Both the position numbers and the translations under genes were made by a program. A stretch of DNA of 64,000 bases from Pseudomonas citronellolis. Lineage in GTDB: Bacteria; Pseudomonadota; Gammaproteobacteria; Pseudomonadales; Pseudomonadaceae. This document shows positions 55,902-64,000 of this stretch, piece by piece. Location: positions 1 to 64,000 of the forward strand of contig NZ_FOLS01000029.1 of NCBI RefSeq assembly GCF_900112375.1. Direction: 5' to 3'. A model generated the notes under the pieces. That model saw only the letters and a list, made by a program, of their open reading frames with translations. It was not told where the DNA came from and searched no databases. The stretch's first letter is position 1. The number at the start of each line of letters is the position of its first letter.

Positions 55902-56174
55902 GAATACTCCAAAGGGTTTTTCCTAGCCAAAACCTTAAGTCGAGAACGCGTCGCGAGAAAAGGGACCATGACGAGAAACACCTTTGCAGGCTGGGTAATG
56001 GCCCCAGGCACCGGCGGCCTGAGGTTTGGCTACCCAATCTGTTCCAGGGTGGGCCCAGCACCCTTTCAGCCTTTGACGGCCGCCCTTTTCCATCGAGGGC
56101 TAACGCAACGATTGCCTCCGTGGCGGCAGAGTCCATAGCGTACTGGTGAGTTGAACGGGTGAGTTTCATTCGCT

Positions 56175-56285
56175 TCAGTTGGTAAATCCAAGTGCCTGCA
56201 ACTCGCCTTCCAGGCGAGCGATAAGCGCCTGGCTATCCCAATGCGGCTCTTTAAAAAGGCAGGCCGCAATCAGCATCGGTTTCAT
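56175..56285 (-). CDS. Possible 36-residue small protein
   Basis: A short frame begins MKPMLIAACLFKEP and ends ALGFTN, with GGGGA six bases before the ATG. It is weakly amphipathic and has no signal peptide. It lies alone in the 55902-56403 gap between hemB and the histidine-kinase gene, where nothing else was found. It could be spurious; comparison across species would decide. Confidence 0.35.
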   Translation of the reverse strand: MKPMLIAACLFKEPHWDSQALIARLEGELQALGFTN

Positions 56286-56403
56286 TGGCGTCCCCTGCTC
56301 TACTTAACCGCCCTCCTCCTCTCCTGTTTCCTGTGTTCCTGGATGTACTAGCGCCACGCAGGGCATGGAGGATCTGCAGCGCTCCCGGCTCGGCGAGCCC
56401 TCG

Positions 56404-58857
56404 TCATTCAACGACGCAGCTACCGAGCAACCTGCGGACGCTGCCCAGTACCTGCCCGCTGGCAGCAGGCTTGAGCAGCGCGGCGTCGAACGCCAGTCCG
56501 GCGGGCACCCAGCGTGGCCGCAGGGGCGGCGCCGCCGAGTACAGCAGGACAGGCAGTTCCGGGTAGTGCTCGCGGACCTGGCAGAGCAAGGCCCAGCCAT
56601 CCATCGGCGCCATCATCTGGTCGGTGATCAGCAGGTCCACCGTGGATGTCTGCAGCAATGCCAGCGCTTGCCCGCCGTCGGCGGCGGTCAGCACGTCGAA
56701 GCCGTAGCCGGCCAGCAGGTCGTACAACCCCTCACGGTTCTGCTGGATGTCGTCGACGACCAGGATGCAACGGCCATCGCCGTCGATGTCTACGGTGCCG
56801 GTATCGCTCACCACGCTTTCGACCTCATCTTCCGTCGCGCAGGCCATCCTCAGCACGAATCCCAAGGCGGCCCCCCGCTCCCGCTGCGCATCGACGTTCA
56901 GCTCGCTGCCCATCTGTTGCAGCAGCTGGCAGACGATCGAAAGCCCGAGCCCGGAGCCGTCGTAGGCCGCGGCATTGCTGCCGCGCTGGAACGGCTGCAG
57001 CAGTTTTTCCCGCTCGTCCGCGCGGATGCCGATCCCGCTGTCCCTGACACTGAAGCGCAGAGTGACGCCGCTCTCGTCGGCGTCCAGGCGTTCCACGGCG
57101 AATTCAATGAGGCCGTCGCGGGTGAATTTGCCGGCGTTGGCCAGGAGGTTGATCAGTACCTGGCGCAGGCGGCGGAAGTCGGCCTGGACCAGGGGTGGCA
57201 GGTCGGAGGCGAATTCGCAGGCGAAGCGGTTGTCCTGGCGCAGGGCGAGGAAGCGCCCTTCGTCCTCGATTTCCCGCAGGAAGCCGTAGAGGTAGCCGGG
57301 CGCCAGGACCAGCTCCAGTTGCTGCAGGTCGCTGCGGGAAAATTCCAGCAACTCGTCGATCATCTCCAGCTGGCGGCGGGCGTTGCGCTCGATGCGCTGG
57401 GGCAGGTCCGTCCGGCCCTCGCGCTCCAGGGCCCGCGAGTAGTCGATGATGCTCGACAGTGGCGTGCGCAGGTCGTGGCTGATGCGCGCCAGCAGCATGC
57501 TGCGGGCCCGTAGTGATTCGCGCAACTGCTCGGTGCGCCGGGCGACCGAGCCTTCCAGCCGCTCGTGCTCCGCCCGGCGCTGCTCCTCGAGATCCGCCAG
57601 GGCCCGGCGCTCGCGCCAGCGACTGCGGCTGAACTCCATCACCAGGGTGCAGACCAGCAACAGCACGCCGGGCAAGGTGGAGGTCAGGCCCAGTTGGTCC
57701 TCACCGTACTGCCAGCCCACGTTCTTCACGTCCATGAAGTGCCGGAGGGTGCCCTGGAACACGAACAGCGCCGTCAGCCCGAGCCCCAGCCAGCTGGGGC
57801 GCCGGCCGTACAGCCAGGTCGCCCCCAGTGTCAGCGGGATCAGCAGGTAGTTGAGCCCGCGCAGTTCGCTGAACACGACCCGGGTGTAGCGGTAGTCGCC
57901 GAATGCCCCCCAGAGCAGCAGCCCTCCGATCAACAGGGTGTACAGGTTCAGCAGGGCCTTCATCCACCCCGGCAGGACCTGCACGCCGAACAGGACGCGC
58001 ATGTAGCCCAGGAACAACGAGAAGGCGAGGCAGGAGAGCACGCTGATCAACTGCTCCTTCAACGGCATCCACTGCGGGACATAGAACAGGTAGCCGTTGA
58101 CCACGCAGCACACCAGGCCATAGGCCATGATCGCCAGGGCGTTCATGATCAGCAGTTGCGAGCGGCGGATCAGGCCGATGACGAAGCCGAAGGGGACGAT
58201 GATCAGGGTGATGCCCAGGGACACGCCATCGAGCAGGTTCGACCATTCGAGGGCGCGCTGCTGCTGGAACTCGTCCCACAGGGCCGGCTTGATCATCAAC
58301 GCGCTGCTGCTCTGTACCCGCATCAGCAATTGGGCCGGCTCGCCCCCGGCAAGGGCCAGCGGAAACAGCGGCTGCCGCGCGGCGACCCGCCACTGCGACA
58401 GCGGGTAGTCGCTGCCGGCGTGCATTTCGCTCCACTGCCCGGCGTGCCCGACGAACACCTGCACCTTGTCCAGGCGCGGCTCGCCGACCTTCAGCCAGCG
58501 CAGGCAAGCGCTGTCCGGCTGCAGGGTGAAGCGCAGCCAGATCGCCGCGGTGCTGAATTCCAGGGGGAAGCGGTTCCCCTCGATCCGCTGGAAGCGCTCG
58601 TCCGGGAGGTTCGTGACCGCCTCCGCGCCCAGGCTGTGCGTCGGATCGAGCAGGAACTGCGCACCGGGAAGCAATTGCAGCGATGAAACCTGGCAGGGAT
58701 CGGGCAGCCCGGACGCCCAGGCCATCCGGTTGCCACAGAGCGCCAGGAGCAGAAACAACAGCAGCAGAGGCATGCCGAAGGAGCCGGCGCGCCAGGATGC
58801 CGGTCGCCGCCCGCGGCTGCGAAGAAAAGCCAGTTGCTTGTTTACCACGCGCTGCAC
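56404..58857 (-). CDS. 7TMR-DISM hybrid sensor histidine kinase
   Basis: This 817-residue protein has a signal/anchor (residues 28-49), a periplasmic 7TMR-DISM extracellular domain (about 55-195, with AAIWLRFTLQPDS), seven membrane helices (about 205-400), a short coiled coil, HisKA with ISHDLRTPLSS (phospho-His near residue 469), a HATPase domain with NAGKFT, DSGIGI and GSGLGLSI, and a C-terminal receiver with VVDD, phospho-Asp in ITDQMMAPMDG and LLKP. No response-regulator gene is adjacent. The start is a GTG at 58857. The signal is unknown; related sensors respond to carbohydrate-like ligands. Confidence 0.9.
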   Translation of the reverse strand: MQRVVNKQLAFLRSRGRRPASWRAGSFGMPLLLLFLLLALCGNRMAWASGLPDPCQVSSLQLLPGAQFLLDPTHSLGAEAVTNLPDERFQRIEGNRFPLEFSTAAIWLRFTLQPDSACLRWLKVGEPRLDKVQVFVGHAGQWSEMHAGSDYPLSQWRVAARQPLFPLALAGGEPAQLLMRVQSSSALMIKPALWDEFQQQRALEWSNLLDGVSLGITLIIVPFGFVIGLIRRSQLLIMNALAIMAYGLVCCVVNGYLFYVPQWMPLKEQLISVLSCLAFSLFLGYMRVLFGVQVLPGWMKALLNLYTLLIGGLLLWGAFGDYRYTRVVFSELRGLNYLLIPLTLGATWLYGRRPSWLGLGLTALFVFQGTLRHFMDVKNVGWQYGEDQLGLTSTLPGVLLLVCTLVMEFSRSRWRERRALADLEEQRRAEHERLEGSVARRTEQLRESLRARSMLLARISHDLRTPLSSIIDYSRALEREGRTDLPQRIERNARRQLEMIDELLEFSRSDLQQLELVLAPGYLYGFLREIEDEGRFLALRQDNRFACEFASDLPPLVQADFRRLRQVLINLLANAGKFTRDGLIEFAVERLDADESGVTLRFSVRDSGIGIRADEREKLLQPFQRGSNAAAYDGSGLGLSIVCQLLQQMGSELNVDAQRERGAALGFVLRMACATEDEVESVVSDTGTVDIDGDGRCILVVDDIQQNREGLYDLLAGYGFDVLTAADGGQALALLQTSTVDLLITDQMMAPMDGWALLCQVREHYPELPVLLYSAAPPLRPRWVPAGLAFDAALLKPAASGQVLGSVRRLLGSCVVE

Positions 58858-59027
58858 GCCTACATGAGCGGGTTACCGGGGGCGCATACGATAGCCCAAA
58901 TCCGCTGGCGAGACCGTCCCGCCCGGCGCAACCTGTGGTTGCGCCGGATGGGAACGGGAAGACCCCTCGATGGCCGGCAGCGAGGTGTCTCCGGATCGTC
59001 CCCAGCCCGGGAGGCCGGCGACGGAGG

Positions 59028-62000
59028 TCAGCGAGAGACCAGTTGGATGCCGCTCGCCGAACCTCGCCAGGCCGAGCCCGCGACCCGCTCGATGACTATC
59101 GCCCGCACGCCCGGCACCGTCACCCCGAGGCGCTGCTTGGCCAGCGCCAGGCCGAAGCTGGCCAGGTCCTCGTCCGAGTCATCGTCGTCCAGGCCGCGCA
59201 CTGCCACGCGCAAGGTGCCGTCCTTGACCAGCGCCACCTTGAGCGGAAGCAGTTCGCCATTGGCACGAGCCACCGCGCCGCTGGCCCACTGGCCAGTCTC
59301 CTGCCCCAGGTCAGGCGCCTGCTGCCGTGCCGCGCTAACGGGCTCCAGGGTGATGCTGTTGCCCAGGTCGGTGGCCCGGAACAGTCCCTTGCCGGACGGC
59401 TCGCTGCCAACATCCACGCGGAACAACGCCAGGGTGTTGACCTGCGCCAATTCTGCCGGCGCGTCGTCCAGCATCAGGCTCTGGCGACCGCCGCCGCTGA
59501 GCACCGCGTCCTGCAGCAGCAGTTCGCTGCCGACAGGGATGTCGGCTGGCGCCGCGGCCTGCCGGGAAGCGTCGCTGAACAGCTGGGTGCTGGCCTGCGG
59601 CAGCGAGTCGGTCGGCGCCGTCACCTGCACGCGCTGGGACTGCTGCTCCACGGCCACCGCCGTGGCGTTCGCGCCCTTGGGTTCGTTGATCAGGCCCACC
59701 GGGTTGTACAGCGGCGCCTCGATGCTCCCGGTACCCTGCAGTTGCGCCGGATCGATCCGGTAGTTGCCGGCGTCGCCGCCCGCCAGAAGCAGGTCGACGG
59801 CGCTGACCGCCTTGCCCTGCCCCGCCGACGGCGTGGCATAGAGCCCGTTGGCCGTGGCGCGGACATCGTCCCCGGCGACCACGCCGCTCAGCTCGACGCC
59901 CTGTACCGGAGCCCGGGTGCTGCCGTCGTAGGTCTTGTCGCCGACCAGCAGGGTGCCGCCCAGGGTCTTCCGGGCGATATCGGCCGTGCCAACCGTGGCG
60001 CCGGTGTCGAAGCTGTAGTTGCCCGCCTCGGCGCCGGCCAGGCTGATGCCGCTGCCGCTCACCGACTTGTCGTTGCCGGCGTTCTTGTCGACGAAGCTGC
60101 CGGTGCTGCCGATGCCAACCACCCTGCCCTCGTCGCCGGCCACCACGCCCACCAGGCCGACGTTGGTCAGTTGCGCGTTGGTATTGCCGTCATACACCTT
60201 GTCGGCCACGTCGGCCGTGCCGGTCAGCACCTTGCGGGTGATGTCGGCGGTGCCGATCCGGGCGGTGGTGTCGAAGCTGTAGTTGCCTGCTTCGGCGCCG
60301 GACAGGGCAACGCCACTGCCGCTCACCGACTTGTCGCTGCCAGCGTTCTTGTCGGCGAAGCTGCCGGCGCCGCTACCGGCCACCTTGCCTTCGTCACCGG
60401 CGACCACGCCGACCAGGCCGATATTGCCCAGTTGCGCGTTGGTGGTGCCGTCGTACACCTTGTCGGCCACATCGGCAGTGCCGGTCAGTACCTTGCGAGA
60501 GATGTCGGCGGCGCCGATCTGGGCCGTGGTGTCGAAGCTGTAGTTACCCGCTTCGGAGCCGGACAGGGCGATGCCACTGCCACTCACCGCCTTGTCGTTG
60601 CCGGCGTTCCTGTCGGCGAAGCTGCCGGTGGAGCCGGTCCCCACCACTGCGCCCTCGTCGCCCGCGACCACGCCTACCAGGTTCACGTTGCTCAGTTGGG
60701 CATTGGTGTTGCCGTCATAGACCTTGTCGGTCACGTCGGCAGTAGCGGTCAGCACCTTGCGGTTGATGTCGGCGGTGCCAATCTGGGCGGCGGTGTCGAA
60801 GCTGTAGTTATTGGCTTCGGCACCGGTCAGGCCGATACCGCTGCCGCTCACCGACTTGTCGTTGCCGGCATTCTTGTCAGCGAAGCTGCCGGTCACGCCC
60901 GTGCTCACTACTTGGCCTTCATCGCCGGCGACCACACCGACCAGATTGACGTTGCTCAGCTGGGCGTCGGTGCTGCCGTCATAGACCTTGTCGGCCACAT
61001 CAGCCGTCGCGGTCAGCGCCTTGCGGGTGATATCGGCCGTGCCAATCTGGGCGGTGGTGTCGAAGCTGTAGTTGCCCGCCTCGTCGCCGGACAGGGCAAC
61101 GCCACTGCCGCTCACCGACTTGTCGCTGCCGGCATTCTTGTCGGCGAAGCTGCCGCTGCCGCTACCGGCCACCTTGTCTTCGTCACCAGCAACCACGCCG
61201 ACCAGGCCGATATTGCTCAGTTGGGCGTTGGTATTGCCGTCGTACACCTTGTCGGCCACGTCGGCAGTCGCGGTCAGTACCTTGCGGTCGATGTCGGCGG
61301 TGCCGATCTGGGCGGCGGTGTCGAAGCTGTAGTTGCCCGCCTCGGCGCCGGTCAGGCCGATACCGCTACCGCTCACCGACTTGTCGGTGCCGGCGTTCTT
61401 GTCGGCGAAACTGCCGGTCACGCCGGTGCTCGCTACCTGGCCTTCATCGCCAGCCACCACACCCACCAGGTTGACGTTGCTCAGCTGGGTGTTGGTGTTG
61501 CCGTCGTACACCTTGTCGGCCACGTCGGCCGTCGCGGTCAGCACCTTGCGGGTGATGTCGGCGGTGCCGATCCGGGCGCCGGTATCGAAGCTGTAGTTGC
61601 TGGCTTCATCGCCGGACAGGGCGACATTGCTGCCGCTCACCGACTTGTCGTTGCCAGCGTTCCTGTCGACGAAGCTGCCGCTGCCATTACCGGCCACCTT
61701 GCCTTCGTCACCGGCCACCACGCCGACCAGGGCGATATCGCTCAGCTGGGCGTCGGTATTGCCGTCGTACACCTTGTCGGCCACGTTGGCGGTTGCGGTC
61801 AGCATCTTGCGAGTGATATCGGCCGTGCCGATCTGCGCTGCGGTGTCGAAGCTGTAGTTGCCCGCCTCGGTGCCGGAGAGGCCGATGCCGCTGCCAGTGA
61901 CCGACTTGTCGGCACCAGCGTTCTTGTCGGCGAAGCTGCCGGTCACGCCCGTGCTCACCACTTCGCCCTCGTCGCCCGCGATCACGCCCACCAGATTCAC

Positions 62001-64000
62001 ATTGCTCAGCTGGGCGTCGGTGCTACCGTCGTAGACCTTGTCGGCTACATCGGCGGTGGCCGTCAGCACTTTGCGGGTGATGTCGGCGGTGCCGACCTGG
62101 GCCGCAGTATCGAAGCTGTAGTTATTGGCTTCGGCGCCAGTCAGGCCGATGCCGCTGCCGCTCACCGACTTGTCGCTGCCGGCGTTCTTGTCGGCGAAGC
62201 TACCGATAGCCCCCGTGCTCGCTACCTGGCCTTCATCACCTGCGACCACACCCACCAGGCTCACATTGTTCAGCTGGGCATTGGCGTTGCCATCGTACAC
62301 CTTGTCAGCCACATCGGCCGTCGCAGTCAGAACCTTGCGAGTGATATCGGCCGTGCCGATCGCGGCGCTGGTGTCGAAGCTGTAGTTGTTGGCTTCGGCG
62401 CCGGTCAGGCCGATACCGCTGCCGCTTACCGACTTGTCGTTGCCGGCATTCTTGTCGACGAAGCTACCGATGGCACCGGTGCTCACCACCTCGCCTTCGT
62501 CACCCGCCACCACACCGACCAGACTCACATTGCTCAGTTGAGCACTGGTGTTGCCGTCATACACTTTGTCCGCCACGTCAGCGGTGGCGGTCAGCGCCTT
62601 GCGGGCAATGTCGGCCGTGCCGATCTGCGCGGTCCCATCGAAGCTATAGTTGCCCGCCTCGCTACCGGACAGGATGACGCCGCTGCCGCTCACCGCCTTG
62701 TCGCTGCCAGCGTTCTTGTCGACGAAGCTGCCGCTGCCGCTACCGGCCACCTCGCCTTCGTCGCCCGCCACCACACCCACCAGATTCACATTGCTCAGCT
62801 GGGCGTTGGTATTGCCGTCGTAGACTTTGTCGGCCACGTCGGCCGTCGCGGTCAGTACCTTGCGGGTGATGTCAGCGGTGCCGATCTGGGCTGCGGTATC
62901 GAAGCTGTAGTTGCCCGCCTCGGCGCCGCTCAGCCCGACGCCGCTACCGTTCACCGACTTGTCGCTACCGGCGTTCTTGTCGGAGAAGGTGCCAGTAACG
63001 CCGGTGCTCACCACCTGGCCTTCGTCGCCAGCCACCACGCCCACCAGATTCACGTTGCTCAGCTGGGCATTGGTGTTGCCGTCATACACTTTGTCGGCCA
63101 CATCGGCAGTCGCGGTCAGCACCTTGCGGGCGATGTCGGCGGTACCGATCTGGGCCGCGGTGTCGAAGCTGTAGTTGCCCGCCTCGGCGCCGGACAGGCC
63201 GATGCCGCTGCCAGTGACCGACTTGTCGCTACCGGCATTCTTGTCAGCGAAGCTACCGGTGGAGCCCGTGCTCGCTACCTGGCCCTCGTCGCCAGCCACC
63301 ACACCCACCAGGCTCAGGTTGCTCAGCTGGGCGTTGGTGTTGCCGTCGTAGACCTTGTCGGCCACGTCGGCGGTGGCGGTCAGGACCTTCTTGTCGACCA
63401 CGCCGACGTCGCCGCTCACCGAGCCGGACGACAGCTGGTAGCCGTAGACCGCCACGCTCTTGCCACCGTTGAGCGTCTGGTTGCTCGCCGTGCCCAGGGC
63501 CACGCCGTCCACCGTGACGGTCTTGCCGCTGCCGGCGTTCTTGTCGTCGTAGCGGGCCGAGCCCCAGCCGCTGACGATCAGCTGGATGTCGTCGCCGTCG
63601 ATGGCGCCGTTGGTGGCTCCCGGCGCTGCCGGGTCGGTGTTCACGTCGAAGTTGGCCATCGACAGGTTGGTGGTGCCGGCCGCCGCGCTGTCGTTGCCGT
63701 CGTAGGTCTTCTCCACCGTGCCCACCAGTTTTACGTCCACGGTCGGCGCCACGCTGTACAGGTGGCCGTTGCCGCTGCTCTGCGCCACCACCAGCGAAGG
63801 GTCGCCGTAGTTGGCGTTGTACTGCTTGAAGTCCACGTCCAGGCCGCCGCGCAGGTCGTCGCGCGGGTCGCTGGAATAGGTCAGCCAGCGGCCGTTGCTG
63901 TTGCTGGTCAGCAGCGCGTTGGCGCCGGTGTTGTTGATGAAGTTGCGCGCCGCAGCGGCGACCACCGCGTCGCCGCTGCCATGGGCGGAAATGCTCCCGC
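59028..64000 (-). CDS. Filamentous-haemagglutinin-like exoprotein with YDG/MBG repeats (partial)
   Basis: The frame is open to the right window edge, so only about 1,656 C-terminal residues are visible. It holds thirteen near-identical repeats of about 87 residues, each built around DVADKVYDGNTNAQLSN, VAGDEG, DKNAGSDKSVSGSG and AGNYSFDT, plus one divergent copy on each side. These are YDG/MBG-type Ig-like repeats found in large secreted adhesins, often exported by two-partner secretion. The last 230 residues form a non-repetitive domain ending in QLVSR. The secretion domain and any transporter gene lie outside the window. Confidence 0.87.
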   Translation of the reverse strand, partial: GSISAHGSGDAVVAAAARNFINNTGANALLTSNSNGRWLTYSSDPRDDLRGGLDVDFKQYNANYGDPSLVVAQSSGNGHLYSVAPTVDVKLVGTVEKTYDGNDSAAAGTTNLSMANFDVNTDPAAPGATNGAIDGDDIQLIVSGWGSARYDDKNAGSGKTVTVDGVALGTASNQTLNGGKSVAVYGYQLSSGSVSGDVGVVDKKVLTATADVADKVYDGNTNAQLSNLSLVGVVAGDEGQVASTGSTGSFADKNAGSDKSVTGSGIGLSGAEAGNYSFDTAAQIGTADIARKVLTATADVADKVYDGNTNAQLSNVNLVGVVAGDEGQVVSTGVTGTFSDKNAGSDKSVNGSGVGLSGAEAGNYSFDTAAQIGTADITRKVLTATADVADKVYDGNTNAQLSNVNLVGVVAGDEGEVAGSGSGSFVDKNAGSDKAVSGSGVILSGSEAGNYSFDGTAQIGTADIARKALTATADVADKVYDGNTSAQLSNVSLVGVVAGDEGEVVSTGAIGSFVDKNAGNDKSVSGSGIGLTGAEANNYSFDTSAAIGTADITRKVLTATADVADKVYDGNANAQLNNVSLVGVVAGDEGQVASTGAIGSFADKNAGSDKSVSGSGIGLTGAEANNYSFDTAAQVGTADITRKVLTATADVADKVYDGSTDAQLSNVNLVGVIAGDEGEVVSTGVTGSFADKNAGADKSVTGSGIGLSGTEAGNYSFDTAAQIGTADITRKMLTATANVADKVYDGNTDAQLSDIALVGVVAGDEGKVAGNGSGSFVDRNAGNDKSVSGSNVALSGDEASNYSFDTGARIGTADITRKVLTATADVADKVYDGNTNTQLSNVNLVGVVAGDEGQVASTGVTGSFADKNAGTDKSVSGSGIGLTGAEAGNYSFDTAAQIGTADIDRKVLTATADVADKVYDGNTNAQLSNIGLVGVVAGDEDKVAGSGSGSFADKNAGSDKSVSGSGVALSGDEAGNYSFDTTAQIGTADITRKALTATADVADKVYDGSTDAQLSNVNLVGVVAGDEGQVVSTGVTGSFADKNAGNDKSVSGSGIGLTGAEANNYSFDTAAQIGTADINRKVLTATADVTDKVYDGNTNAQLSNVNLVGVVAGDEGAVVGTGSTGSFADRNAGNDKAVSGSGIALSGSEAGNYSFDTTAQIGAADISRKVLTGTADVADKVYDGTTNAQLGNIGLVGVVAGDEGKVAGSGAGSFADKNAGSDKSVSGSGVALSGAEAGNYSFDTTARIGTADITRKVLTGTADVADKVYDGNTNAQLTNVGLVGVVAGDEGRVVGIGSTGSFVDKNAGNDKSVSGSGISLAGAEAGNYSFDTGATVGTADIARKTLGGTLLVGDKTYDGSTRAPVQGVELSGVVAGDDVRATANGLYATPSAGQGKAVSAVDLLLAGGDAGNYRIDPAQLQGTGSIEAPLYNPVGLINEPKGANATAVAVEQQSQRVQVTAPTDSLPQASTQLFSDASRQAAAPADIPVGSELLLQDAVLSGGGRQSLMLDDAPAELAQVNTLALFRVDVGSEPSGKGLFRATDLGNSITLEPVSAARQQAPDLGQETGQWASGAVARANGELLPLKVALVKDGTLRVAVRGLDDDDSDEDLASFGLALAKQRLGVTVPGVRAIVIERVAGSAWRGSASGIQLVSR
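59985..63396. repeat. Tandem array of about thirteen 261-264-bp units
   Basis: The repeats of the exoprotein are visible at DNA level as direct units of 261 or 264 bases with high identity; the same 20-base strings recur in each unit. Unit number is likely to vary between strains and may collapse in short-read assemblies. Confidence 0.9.

Noticed and set aside
60019-63174. Repeated 86-87-codon plus-strand frames through the YDG array
   Set aside because: They are mirror frames of the repeats, with the same period; none has a ribosome site.
59985-63396. CRISPR-like array
   Set aside because: The units are about 262 bp, continuous and in frame with a protein; there are no spacers.

Overview
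The window reads as a chromosomal segment of a high-GC Pseudomonas. Three things say so: the pyoverdine genes are arranged much as in P. aeruginosa (pvdR-pvdT-opmQ, fpvR, pvdQ, a small Fur-like gene, pvdA), three genes or operons carry iron-starvation boxes of the form TAAA(T/G)-N16-CGT, and the REP-type palindromes are of a pseudomonad kind. Both window edges cut through genes.

Layout. (1) 1-3524: the end of a type VI secretion vgrG island on the minus strand: VgrG, a DUF4123 adaptor and a VasX-type effector that leaves the window at base 1. (2) 3662-14924: pyoverdine export, signalling, maturation and precursor synthesis (OpmQ, PvdT, PvdR, FpvR, PvdQ, half-Fur regulator, PvdA, hydroxyornithine acetyltransferase). 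(3) 15493-32457: three cell-surface-signalling iron uptake modules, each with an ECF sigma factor, a FecR anti-sigma factor and a TonB-dependent receptor. The second carries a paralogue of PvdRT with no outer-membrane channel. The third carries a PepSY reductase-like protein, as in fox loci. The sigma genes have Fur-box-like sites upstream. (4) 32742-35611: a lone tyrosine recombinase followed by about 1.6 kb without a convincing gene, with a hexamer microsatellite, an AT-rich palindrome and a gene scrap. (5) 35425-44594: small oxidoreductases and hydrolases around a MerR-family regulator. Five promoters here share a 19-bp spacer and a common dyad, so they look like one unannotated local regulon. 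(6) 44673-54842: a levulinate/4-hydroxyacid (lva) catabolic cluster in two divergent arms around the sigma-54 activator LvaR. Each arm has a recognisable -24/-12 promoter, and a histidine-phosphatase gene is inserted between lvaB and lvaC. (7) 54930-58857: a cysteine-bearing, zinc-type HemB, a possible 36-residue small protein and a 7TMR-DISM hybrid histidine kinase. (8) 59028-64000: the C-terminal part of a giant YDG/MBG-repeat exoprotein that leaves the window at base 64000.

How the parts work together. Under iron starvation, Fur relief would switch on the ECF sigma genes of region 3, and PvdS (not in the window) would drive pvdRT-opmQ, pvdQ and pvdA from the three iron-starvation boxes. 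Region 6 would activate a 4-oxo/4-hydroxy short acid as its CoA thioester, phosphorylate it at C4 and remove the phosphate so that it enters beta-oxidation. Region 5 is probably a response to a small electrophilic or lipophilic compound, but its inducer and product are unknown. All calls come from reading the sequence; no database search was run.
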